From Planctomycetales bacterium (GTDB lineage Bacteria > Planctomycetota > Phycisphaerae > SM23-33), in NCBI GenBank assembly GCA_030673005.1, contig DAOVFI010000208.1, forward strand, positions 1 to 5,021: a stretch of 5,021 nt of DNA. Reading direction: 5' to 3'. A model generated the notes under the pieces. That model did no database searches, was not told the origin of the DNA, and saw only the letters and a program-made list of their open reading frames with translations. This document shows positions 1 to 5,021 of the stretch, piece after piece. A program made the position numbers and the translations under genes. How positions within the stretch are numbered: the stretch's first letter is position 1; each line of letters starts with the position of its first letter.

Positions 1-62
1 TCTGCCATATTGTAACGAAAAATGTCTGCAAGGTGTGCAGGTTTTGCTTGCCATGCCGACTT

Positions 63-131
63 GTCTCGGCGAAGCGAAGCGGAGACGGAAGCCTTTGCGA
101 AGGCAGGTTTCCTGCACCTGCCTGCCGGCGG
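63..131. repeat. Cluster of short inverted repeats (intergenic palindromic repeat family)
   Basis: Three small stem-loops follow one another: 63-67/82-86, 91-95/100-104 and 101-108/116-123. Two of them overlap and would compete. The 13-nt stretch at 117-129 is the exact reverse complement of 1406-1418 in the second intergenic region, so the two gaps share a repeat motif. No poly-T tract follows, so this is not a standard intrinsic terminator. Confidence 0.5.
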
Positions 132-266
132 AAAAAGAATCTTCCATACTCTACACGCCGCCCAACCCTACCCGCTTGCGATAGTTGGTTTGTGCCGTTA
201 ACCTTTCGGTCGAAAATGTTCCGTTTGGAAAACGGGATGACGGATATTTATTGTGCATTTATTTTT

Positions 267-272
267 AAGGAG
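267..272 (+). promoter_or_regulatory. Ribosome binding site of the CE7 esterase gene
   Basis: AAGGAG ends five bases before the ATG at 278, an ideal Shine-Dalgarno position. It fixes that start over the internal ATGs at codons 4 and 7. Confidence 0.85.
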
Positions 273-277
273 AAGTC

Positions 278-1240
278 ATGCCGCTGATGTTTGACATGCC
301 GTTGGAGCAGTTGAAGACGTATCAGGGCAGGAACCCCCGCCCCGAAGATTTCGATGAGTTCTGGGATAAGGCTCTGGACGAGATGAGGGCTGTCGATCCT
401 GAGGTGGAATTGGTGCGGTCGGATTTCCAGACGGATTTTGCCGAGTGCCTTGATATGTTTTTTACCGGCGTCGGCGGCGCTCGGATTCACTCGAAGGTTA
501 TCCGTCCTGTCGAGCAGTCCGAGCCGCACCCGGCCATTCTGATGTTCCACGGATACTCCGGCAACTCCGGCGACTGGATGGATAAACTCGGCTACGCCGC
601 GATGGGTTTCACCGTAGCGGCCCTGGACTGCCGGGGACAGGCCGGGAAGTCGGAAGACGCCGGCGGGGTAGTGGGCAACACGCTGCGCGGGCATATCATT
701 CGCGGCCTCGACGGCCCGCCGGAAAAGATGCTGTTCCGCCGGATTTTTCTCGATACCGCCCAGATGGCGAAGATCGTGATGGAGATGCCCGACGTGGACG
801 CCGGCCGAGTCGGTGCGATGGGCAACAGCCAGGGCGGCGGGCTGACGCTGGCGTGTGCGGCCCTGGAGCCGGGGATCAAACGGGCCGCGGCGCTGTACCC
901 GTTCCTGAGCGACTATCGGAGAACGTGGGAGATCGACCTGGCAAAGGACGCCTACGTGGAATTGCACGACTACTTCCGCATGTTCGACCCGATGCACGAG
1001 CGCGAAGAGGAAGTGTTCGTCAAACTCGGGTACATCGACGTACAGCACCTGTGCCCGCGAATCCGCGGCGATGTGCTGCTGGGGATGGGGCTGATGGATA
1101 CTGTCTGCCCGCCATCGACGCAGTTCGCCGCTTATAATAAAATCGATGCGAAGAAATCCCTGGCGATATATCCCGACTTCGGACACCAGGTGCCGCCGGG
1201 GCATCCTGACAGGATATTCCAGTTTATGTCCGGGCTTTGA
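278..1240 (+). CDS. CE7-family acetyl esterase (acetylxylan esterase / cephalosporin C deacetylase)
   Basis: This 320-residue alpha/beta hydrolase belongs to carbohydrate esterase family 7 (the AXE1 family). Characterised members remove acetyl groups from short xylo-oligosaccharides and also from cephalosporin C. Visible landmarks are the N-terminal MPLMFDMPLEQLKTYQG, typical of the family; the HGYSGNSGDW loop near residues 91-100, where the Tyr93 region would form part of the oxyanion hole; DCRGQ at 117-121, the family's RGQ motif; the nucleophile elbow GNSQGG with Ser184; Asp274 in GLMDTVCPP; and His303 in FGHQ. The full Ser-Asp-His triad is therefore present and the length is normal for CE7 (about 320 residues). 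There is no signal peptide, so it is cytoplasmic, as usual for CE7, acting on imported acetylated oligosaccharides. No xylanase or sugar transporter lies next to it here, so the true substrate is open. It is the leftmost gene and is followed by the palindromic element. The family call is firm; the substrate is an inference. Confidence 0.93.
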   Translation: MPLMFDMPLEQLKTYQGRNPRPEDFDEFWDKALDEMRAVDPEVELVRSDFQTDFAECLDMFFTGVGGARIHSKVIRPVEQSEPHPAILMFHGYSGNSGDWMDKLGYAAMGFTVAALDCRGQAGKSEDAGGVVGNTLRGHIIRGLDGPPEKMLFRRIFLDTAQMAKIVMEMPDVDAGRVGAMGNSQGGGLTLACAALEPGIKRAAALYPFLSDYRRTWEIDLAKDAYVELHDYFRMFDPMHEREEEVFVKLGYIDVQHLCPRIRGDVLLGMGLMDTVCPPSTQFAAYNKIDAKKSLAIYPDFGHQVPPGHPDRIFQFMSGL

Positions 1241-1290
1241 CGGCAAACCGATGGCTGGACGCTGGGGTAATGGTTGTTGATATAAGGTGG

Positions 1291-1340
1291 CACGGCCAAG
1301 CAAGGTCGAGGCCGTTTGGCCTCGACCTTGCTTGGCCGTG
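1291..1340. repeat. Perfect 23-bp inverted repeat with 4-nt loop
   Basis: Bases 1291-1313 and 1318-1340 are exact reverse complements, with GTTT (1314-1317) as the loop. The hairpin is very stable and GC-rich. It is not followed by a T-run, since the next bases are GTCGGCGTCC, so it is not a textbook rho-independent terminator, although it could still stop RNA decay or polymerase after the esterase gene. Confidence 0.9.
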
Positions 1341-1362
1341 GTCGGCGTCCGTGGTCGGCGTC
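1337..1362. repeat. 13-bp perfect tandem duplication
   Basis: CGTGGTCGGCGTC occurs twice head-to-tail (1337-1349, 1350-1362). The first copy overlaps the end of the 23-bp hairpin by four bases. Confidence 0.9.
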
Positions 1363-1432
1363 ATCACGGCCAAGCCTCCCTGCCTACCGGCCTGCCGGTA
1401 GGCAAGCCGGCAGGCAGGCGCTGCGCTCCGGC

Positions 1433-1459
1433 TTGACCGTGCCACCCTGTAATTATTAT
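1433..1459 (+). promoter_or_regulatory. Possible promoter for the C25 peptidase gene
   Basis: TTGACC (1433-1438) and TATTAT (1454-1459) each match the sigma70 consensus at 5 of 6 positions, but the spacer is only 15 nt, shorter than the preferred 17. Transcription would start only a few bases before the ATG at 1471, which fits the absence of a Shine-Dalgarno there. The -35 lies in the right end of the palindromic element. This is weak evidence only. Confidence 0.3.
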
Positions 1460-1465
1460 TTACAG
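1447..1465. repeat. Short AT-rich dyad CTGTAA-N7-TTACAG
   Basis: The 6-nt arms (1447-1452 and 1460-1465) form a perfect dyad five bases before the C25 start codon, overlapping the possible -10. It has the form of an operator for a dimeric regulator but could be chance in AT-rich sequence. Confidence 0.35.
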
Positions 1466-1470
1466 ATATT

Positions 1471-2964
1471 ATGAGGATATTCTCGCTGATTTTGTTGGTG
1501 TTTCCGGTGGTATTCGCTCCGCGGGGCGCTGCCGGTGCGGACGCCGGACCGGTCTGGCTGGTGGTAACCAGGCCGATGTTTGTCGATGCGGTAAAACCAC
1601 TTGCGGCCAGGCGGCGAAAGGGCGGCTTCGAGGTAGTCGTCTCCACCCAGCCGGTGTCGAAGGCGATCTCCGCACTGAAGCGCCGGCCGGCGTTCGTGCT
1701 GCTGATCGGTGACGACCAGCCCGGCCAGGAAAAACAGCCCTGGTACGTCCCGTCCCCACGGCGGAAATTCTACCGCTGGCGAGCGGCGCAGCGAAAGGCG
1801 TTCGCCTCCGACGCGCTGATCGGCGACCTTGACGGCGATCTGATTCCGGACGTGCCCGTCGGGCGGATTCCGGTCCGAACGGCCCGGCAACTGGCGACGG
1901 TCGTGACCAAGATAATCGCATTCGAGAGCAGGCCGCCCTCGCCGGACGACCTTCGCCTGCCGGTCTGGGCCGGTAGCCCGTGCTTCAATCCCGTTATCGA
2001 CTGCCTGGCTACGGGTCTGCTGCTTGCCGTTGCCCGGACGAACGGACCGGCCTGGGCCGGGCTGTGGGTCATCTCATCCGACCCGGCCCAGGCCTTCTGC
2101 GGCTGGCCGCCGGACCAGCCGGCAATGTTCACGAAACAGTTGAAGCGCGGCGGCGTCATGGCGGTCCTCGTCGGGCACGCCTCTACCTCGGCCTTTTACT
2201 CGATGCAGTTCAAAGGCCGGCATATCGAGTACGCCGCCGACCCCGCACTCGCCGACGGGAAACCAGCCCCGGCCACGGTGATTATCGCCTGCGACGCAGG
2301 CGACTTCACCGGGCGCGACAACTGCCTGGCAGAGTCGCTGCTGCTGCTGCCCGGCGGGCCGGTGGCCGTCATCGGCGCGACCACCGAATCGCATCCCCTG
2401 ACGAACTACTTCTCAGGCCTGTGCCTCATGCAGGCGCTTGGCGGGACGGACAAACGCATCGGAAGTCTGTGGCTGAACGCACAACGCCGCGCTATAATGA
2501 CACGCAATCCCTTTGTCGAGCGTTTGCTTCGCGGCGTGGAAGGCAAACTGGGAAAGGAAGTCGAACTCGAAAAACTTCGCCGCGATCATATTCTGATGTA
2601 TGCACTGCTGGGCGACCCGGCCACTGTCCTGCCGTTACCGGACCGCCTTACAGTCAATATAGATCGTCGCGGCGACGTCTGGCATTGGAAGGTTCGCAAA
2701 CCGAAGGGCGCGACCAGGCTTTACGTAGGCTTCCGCCCGGACCGGCAGAATTTACCCGCTGTCGGCGGTCGATTCGACAAGACCGGCGCACGCGGACGGT
2801 TCCACCGGGCAAATGCAACTTTCGCCTTCAAACCTGCCGGTGAGTTACCCGCCGATAAGGCCTGGAAGGGCACAATCAACAAGTCCGGCATTCTCCGACT
2901 CGTCGCTGTCGGACCAAAAAGGTTATGTGTAGCCACATTTGTTCTCAAATTCGATGAAGAATAA
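1471..2964 (+). CDS. Secreted gingipain-like cysteine peptidase (family C25)
   Basis: This 497-residue protein is predicted to be exported. Residues 1-23 form a signal peptide: Arg2, a hydrophobic core at 3-16, and cleavage most likely after Ala21-Gly22-Ala23. The C25 peptidase fold follows. SDALIGDLDGDLIPDVPVGR near 113-131 is the typical Asp-rich strand segment of the family. VGHAS carries the probable catalytic His236. IIACDAGDF carries the probable nucleophile Cys274 and resembles the ACVNGDF site of gingipain R. LLGDPATVLP at 379-388 is the usual end-of-domain signature. Residues 391-497 look like a beta-rich C-terminal domain (LTVNIDRRGDVWHWKV). I see no long propeptide, lipobox or C-terminal membrane anchor. 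The start is forced: an in-frame TAA lies at 1450-1452 and no other usual start codon falls between, but no Shine-Dalgarno is visible. Neighbours are the palindromic element upstream and a separately promoted gene downstream, so it is probably monocistronic. Cleavage specificity cannot be read from the sequence. The family call is strong; the substrate is unknown. Confidence 0.85.
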   Translation: MRIFSLILLVFPVVFAPRGAAGADAGPVWLVVTRPMFVDAVKPLAARRRKGGFEVVVSTQPVSKAISALKRRPAFVLLIGDDQPGQEKQPWYVPSPRRKFYRWRAAQRKAFASDALIGDLDGDLIPDVPVGRIPVRTARQLATVVTKIIAFESRPPSPDDLRLPVWAGSPCFNPVIDCLATGLLLAVARTNGPAWAGLWVISSDPAQAFCGWPPDQPAMFTKQLKRGGVMAVLVGHASTSAFYSMQFKGRHIEYAADPALADGKPAPATVIIACDAGDFTGRDNCLAESLLLLPGGPVAVIGATTESHPLTNYFSGLCLMQALGGTDKRIGSLWLNAQRRAIMTRNPFVERLLRGVEGKLGKEVELEKLRRDHILMYALLGDPATVLPLPDRLTVNIDRRGDVWHWKVRKPKGATRLYVGFRPDRQNLPAVGGRFDKTGARGRFHRANATFAFKPAGELPADKAWKGTINKSGILRLVAVGPKRLCVATFVLKFDEE

Positions 2965-3083
2965 AGGTGGGCTTCCGCTACGGTCTGGTCCAGTCTATCT
3001 GTGCGTGATGATGCTGGACAATCAATGATATAAAGGGATATAATGATGGTTTTGATAGTTCCGGAAGCAGCAGGGAGTTGAGG
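2965..3083 (+). promoter_or_regulatory. Intergenic leader with sigma70-like promoter for the EIIA/antiporter genes
   Basis: TGGACA (3015-3020), an 18-nt spacer and a perfect TATAAT (3039-3044) form a good housekeeping promoter. Transcription would start near 3051, giving a leader of about 30 nt to the ATG at 3084. GTCCAG (2988-2993) and CTGGAC (3014-3019) form a 6-nt inverted pair that overlaps the -35, which may or may not be an operator. No hairpin with a T-run is visible after the peptidase stop. Confidence 0.6.
3072..3077 (+). promoter_or_regulatory. Ribosome binding site of the EIIA gene
   Basis: AGGGAG (3072-3077) lies six bases before the ATG at 3084. This spacing favours that ATG over the in-frame TTG at 3078, which touches the site. 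Confidence 0.75.
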
Positions 3084-3539
3084 ATGAAGTTATCGGATTA
3101 TCTGACCGTCGAGCATGTGATTATTCTGAATGGTTCGACGAAGTCACAGGCCATGAGTGAAATGGTGGTCGCGGCGGACGACTTCAGCGAAAAGGTCGAT
3201 CAGGAGGAACTCCTCAAAGCGGTCTGGGAGCGGGAGAAGATGATGAGCACCGGTATCGGGCAGGGGCTTGGCATCCCGCACGTGCGACTGACAGGTTTGG
3301 CAGACGCAGCCGTGGCTGTGGGTGTCAGCCGCGATGGAATCGCCGACTACGAGAGCCTTGACAACAAACCCGTTCACATAATCGTCCTTATCGCCGCCCC
3401 GCAGGGTCGGCATGAAATATACATCCGACTCCTCGCCAGGGTAGCCAACGTCCTCAAGCAGGACGACGTTCGCATGGCGATTATCGAGGCGGAAGACCAA
3501 GCCGAGGTGTATCGTATTCTCACCGAGGGCAAAGTGTGA
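3084..3539 (+). CDS. PTS EIIA domain protein, fructose/nitrogen type (PtsN-like)
   Basis: This 151-residue single-domain protein matches EIIA of the fructose/mannitol/Ntr PTS class, whose usual length is about 150. These proteins accept a phosphoryl group from HPr or NPr on a histidine. The site is visible as GIGQGLGIPHVR with His66 (codon 3279-3281), preceded by WEREKMMSTGIG, which is typical of PtsN-type proteins. The C-terminal helix VLKQDDVRMAIIEAEDQAEVYRIL is also characteristic. No EIIB or EIIC permease domain is attached or nearby, so it is more likely regulatory than a sugar transporter component. The antiporter gene begins 67 nt downstream on the same strand with no terminator between, suggesting co-transcription and a role in controlling ion transport. 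Known E. coli EIIA-Ntr acts on potassium transport systems (TrkA, KdpD), which gives a precedent. The ATG at 3084 is preferred over the TTG at 3078 on ribosome-site spacing. The family call is firm; the antiporter link is inferred. Confidence 0.9.
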   Translation: MKLSDYLTVEHVIILNGSTKSQAMSEMVVAADDFSEKVDQEELLKAVWEREKMMSTGIGQGLGIPHVRLTGLADAAVAVGVSRDGIADYESLDNKPVHIIVLIAAPQGRHEIYIRLLARVANVLKQDDVRMAIIEAEDQAEVYRILTEGKV

Positions 3540-3594
3540 ATTTAATCATTGTAGCCTGTAATAATGGTCGAGACGGCCATGCCACGTTTCTCAC

Positions 3595-3600
3595 AGAGGG
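3595..3600 (+). promoter_or_regulatory. Ribosome binding site of the antiporter gene
   Basis: AGAGGG (3595-3600) ends six bases before the ATG at 3607. An in-frame TAA at 3562-3564 with no other usual start codon afterwards makes 3607 the only plausible start. Confidence 0.75.
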
Positions 3601-3606
3601 CAGGAT

Positions 3607-5021
3607 ATGACTTTTGCCATTGCAGCCGTTCCTGTCCAGACGCATATTCCAACGCTTCTGGTCATCGGGCTTGCAATCCTTTTCGGGACGGTCGGTGCAA
3701 AGGTCTTCCAGCGTCTGCACATCCCACAGGTAGTCGGCTACATCGCGATCGGCGTAGCCGTCGGTCAATCCGGTCTGCGGTTCATCGACGCTAAAGCGAT
3801 CGAGGACCTCCAGTCATTCAATTTTTTCGCTCTCGGCATAATCGGTTTCATGATCGGCGGCGAGTTGCACCGCGACATTTTCAAGAAGTACGGCCGGCAG
3901 TTTCTGGCGATCCTCTTCGCAGAGGGCGCCGGCGCATTTCTTTTCGTCAGTATCCTTATCAGCGTCGTGGGCATGCTTCTGGGCCTGGGAACGGCTAATT
4001 CCATCGCACTGGGCATCGTGTTCGGCTCGATAGCATCGGCGACCGCCCCGGCGGCGACGACGAACGTGCTGTGGGAATTCAAGACGCGCGGCGTGCTGAC
4101 CACGGCCATCTTCGCAATCGTGGCGATGGACGATGCGCTGGCGATTATTCTGTTCAGTATCGCTGCGAGCATTGCCGGAAAAATCATCGGCGACGGTTCA
4201 GAGACTCTTATCGGCGCGCTGGGCTTTGCCGCCTATGAACTGATAGGAGCGGCGGTGCTGGGCGTGGCTGCGGGGTTCGGGCTTAATTACATCCTCCGCC
4301 GCATTCGGGACCGCGACAAGGCGCTGGCGTTCATCATAGGCGTAATGGCGCTGGTAATCGGGACGGCTACGGCGATCTGGCTTGACCGGATTCTTGCGGC
4401 AATGGCGCTTGGCGTAACGCTGGCCAACCTCGCGCCCCGCCGCAGCCGGGAGACCTTTCAGATAGTCGAGCGGTTCGCACCGCCGATTTACGTCCTGTTC
4501 TTCGTAATCGCCGGCGCACGCCTGCACATACAGGGGATGGAGCCGTGGATGTGGATACTCGTCGTGCCATATCTCGTCGGAATGGGTACCGGCAAGATGA
4601 TCGGGGCGAACCTCGGGGCGCGCCTTGCCGGCGCGGCGCCCGCGGTACGAAAGTATCTGGGAATGTGTCTGTTCAGCCAGGCCGGCGTGGCGGTGGGCCT
4701 GTCGATCGTGGCGAGCATCAAGTTTCCCGATACCATTGGCCCGGTGGTCATAGCGATTGTCGCCGCCGCGACCTTCATCGCCGAGATTATCGGCCCGCCG
4801 TGCGTGAAAATAGCCGTCAAAAAAGCCGGCGAAGTGGGGCTGAACGTTACCGAAGAAGACCTTGTGCAATCCTACAAGGTCAGCGACGTGATGGACCGCA
4901 CCAGCCCGACCTTTACCGAAAGCACCAGGCTCGCCGACATCCTCCACACCATCGCCGAGACGGATGCGATGTCTTATCCCGTTACCGATGCGGAGGGCAA
5001 ACTCACGGGCGTCATCACAAT
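3607..5021 (+). CDS. Cation:proton antiporter (CPA2/KefB-like) with C-terminal CBS domain, partial at 3' end
   Basis: The reading frame is open from ATG 3607 to the window edge, giving 471 complete codons. Residues 14-400 form a multi-spanning sodium/hydrogen exchanger domain of about 12 or 13 hydrophobic segments. Landmarks are LHIPQVVGYIAIGVAVGQSG (37-56), the classic CPA2 sequence of the second membrane segment; SATAPAAT (144-151), the probable unwound helix of the ion site; MDD with Asp175-Asp176, the double Asp of electrogenic sodium/proton exchangers; Lys330 in GTGKMIGANLG, at a place where the family often has a basic residue; and FSQAGVAVGL (356-365). After a polar linker, VSDVMDRTSPTFTES starts a CBS domain at about 423, and MSYPVTDAEGKLTGVIT is a canonical CBS strand pair. 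CBS domains usually pair and bind adenine nucleotides, so a second one probably lies beyond the edge. It is an inner-membrane protein, probably exchanging Na+ or K+ for protons in pH and salt homeostasis. Ion identity is not certain, and the true C-terminus is outside the window. Confidence 0.9.
   Translation, partial: MTFAIAAVPVQTHIPTLLVIGLAILFGTVGAKVFQRLHIPQVVGYIAIGVAVGQSGLRFIDAKAIEDLQSFNFFALGIIGFMIGGELHRDIFKKYGRQFLAILFAEGAGAFLFVSILISVVGMLLGLGTANSIALGIVFGSIASATAPAATTNVLWEFKTRGVLTTAIFAIVAMDDALAIILFSIAASIAGKIIGDGSETLIGALGFAAYELIGAAVLGVAAGFGLNYILRRIRDRDKALAFIIGVMALVIGTATAIWLDRILAAMALGVTLANLAPRRSRETFQIVERFAPPIYVLFFVIAGARLHIQGMEPWMWILVVPYLVGMGTGKMIGANLGARLAGAAPAVRKYLGMCLFSQAGVAVGLSIVASIKFPDTIGPVVIAIVAAATFIAEIIGPPCVKIAVKKAGEVGLNVTEEDLVQSYKVSDVMDRTSPTFTESTRLADILHTIAETDAMSYPVTDAEGKLTGVIT

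Larger units (their letters stand above)
1..277. other. Intergenic region with clustered small palindromes
   Basis: I see no credible gene here. One frame is open from 33 to 287, but its product is rich in Cys and Arg with no domain-like pattern. It crosses the palindromes and runs past the esterase start, so it is most likely spurious. Bases 63-131 hold several short inverted repeats: GTCTC/GAGAC (63-67 with 82-86), GCCTT/AAGGC (91-95 with 100-104) and AGGCAGGT/ACCTGCCT (101-108 with 116-123). CCTGCCTGCCGGC (117-129) recurs in reverse complement at 1406-1418. Bases 181-277 become more AT-rich and probably contain the esterase promoter, but I could not pick a -35/-10 pair with good spacing. 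Confidence 0.6.
1286..1446. repeat. Palindromic mosaic element with 16-nt terminal inverted repeats (MITE/BIME-like)
   Basis: The ends GGTGGCACGGCCAAGC (1286-1301) and GCTTGACCGTGCCACC (1431-1446) are inverted repeats matching at 15 of 16 positions. The 11-mer CACGGCCAAGC occurs at 1291-1301 and 1365-1375, in inverse orientation at 1330-1340, and with one change at 1431-1441. This gives two palindromic units, 1291-1340 and 1365-1441, back to back. Inside unit 2 are a perfect 10-bp hairpin (1381-1390 with 1395-1404) and an 8-bp one (1403-1410 with 1428-1435). A 13-bp tandem duplication (1337-1349 and 1350-1362) covers the junction. No ORF or transposase is visible and I found no clear target-site duplication. 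It could be a short non-autonomous mobile element, a REP/BIME-type repeat or a structured RNA; the sequence does not decide between them. Confidence 0.7.

Noticed and set aside
225..250. Promoter TTGGAA / TATTTA ahead of the esterase
   Set aside because: The spacer is only 14 nt and both boxes are weak, so I did not annotate it.
33..287. Open frame of 84 codons before the esterase
   Set aside because: It runs through the palindromes, is Cys/Arg-rich without domain character, has no ribosome site and overlaps the esterase's own Shine-Dalgarno and start.
248..1303. 351-codon open frame on the minus strand opposite the esterase
   Set aside because: It lies antisense to a gene with a complete catalytic triad. 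Its product is His/Arg/Gln-rich, as expected from the complement of a GC-rich gene, and its start falls inside the hairpin element.
1291..1340. Calling the 23-bp hairpin a rho-independent terminator
   Set aside because: No T-rich tract follows the stem on the + strand, and the bases before it on the other strand do not give one either.
1286..1446. CRISPR array or complete insertion sequence
   Set aside because: Repeat copies are inverted and unevenly spaced, not direct with unique spacers. At 161 bp with no ORF the stretch cannot encode a transposase, and no target-site duplication was found.
1980..2843. 287-codon open frame on the plus strand inside the C25 gene
   Set aside because: It is an Arg-rich product in a shifted frame of a gene whose own frame carries the full C25 signature.
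3564..3794. Small 76-codon open frame between EIIA and the antiporter
   Set aside because: It overlaps the first 63 codons of the antiporter in another frame and shows no recognisable motif or ribosome site.
4198..4947. 249-codon minus-strand open frame opposite the antiporter
   Set aside because: It is antisense to the conserved membrane-transport frame, has low-complexity charged composition and no membrane or domain pattern.

Overview
The window is ordinary bacterial chromosome, moderately GC-rich, with four protein-coding genes all on the + strand: a cytoplasmic CE7-type acetyl esterase, a secreted gingipain-like (C25) cysteine peptidase, a PTS EIIA (PtsN-type) phosphocarrier, and a cation:proton antiporter with a C-terminal CBS domain that runs off the right edge. 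The combination fits an environmental polysaccharide- and protein-degrading bacterium. Gene style, the short C25 peptidase and the EIIA/antiporter-CBS pair make me think of Planctomycetota (Phycisphaerae-like) or a related lineage, but this is an impression and nothing in the window proves it.

Layout. Bases 1-277 hold no convincing gene. They contain a run of small palindromes and end in a good Shine-Dalgarno site for the esterase (278-1240). The gap 1241-1470 contains a dense 161-bp palindromic mosaic (1286-1446) with four copies of an 11-nt motif in alternating orientation, a perfect 23-bp hairpin and a 13-bp tandem duplication. It lies directly against the start of the C25 peptidase gene (1471-2964), which has a signal peptide but no visible Shine-Dalgarno. 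The 119-nt gap that follows holds a good sigma70-like promoter, TGGACA-N18-TATAAT, which drives the EIIA gene (3084-3539) and probably the antiporter (3607 to beyond 5021), each with its own clear ribosome binding site.

How the genes fit together. The last two genes look like one ion-homeostasis unit: a membrane antiporter with an attached ligand-sensing CBS domain, preceded by a phosphorylatable EIIA that could report the cell's PEP/nitrogen/carbon state. The esterase and the peptidase appear to be independent scavenging functions, separated from each other by the repeat element. I see no CRISPR, tRNA, rRNA, transposase or defence genes. The least conventional item is the intergenic palindromic mosaic, and I found no clear sign of a new multi-gene system.
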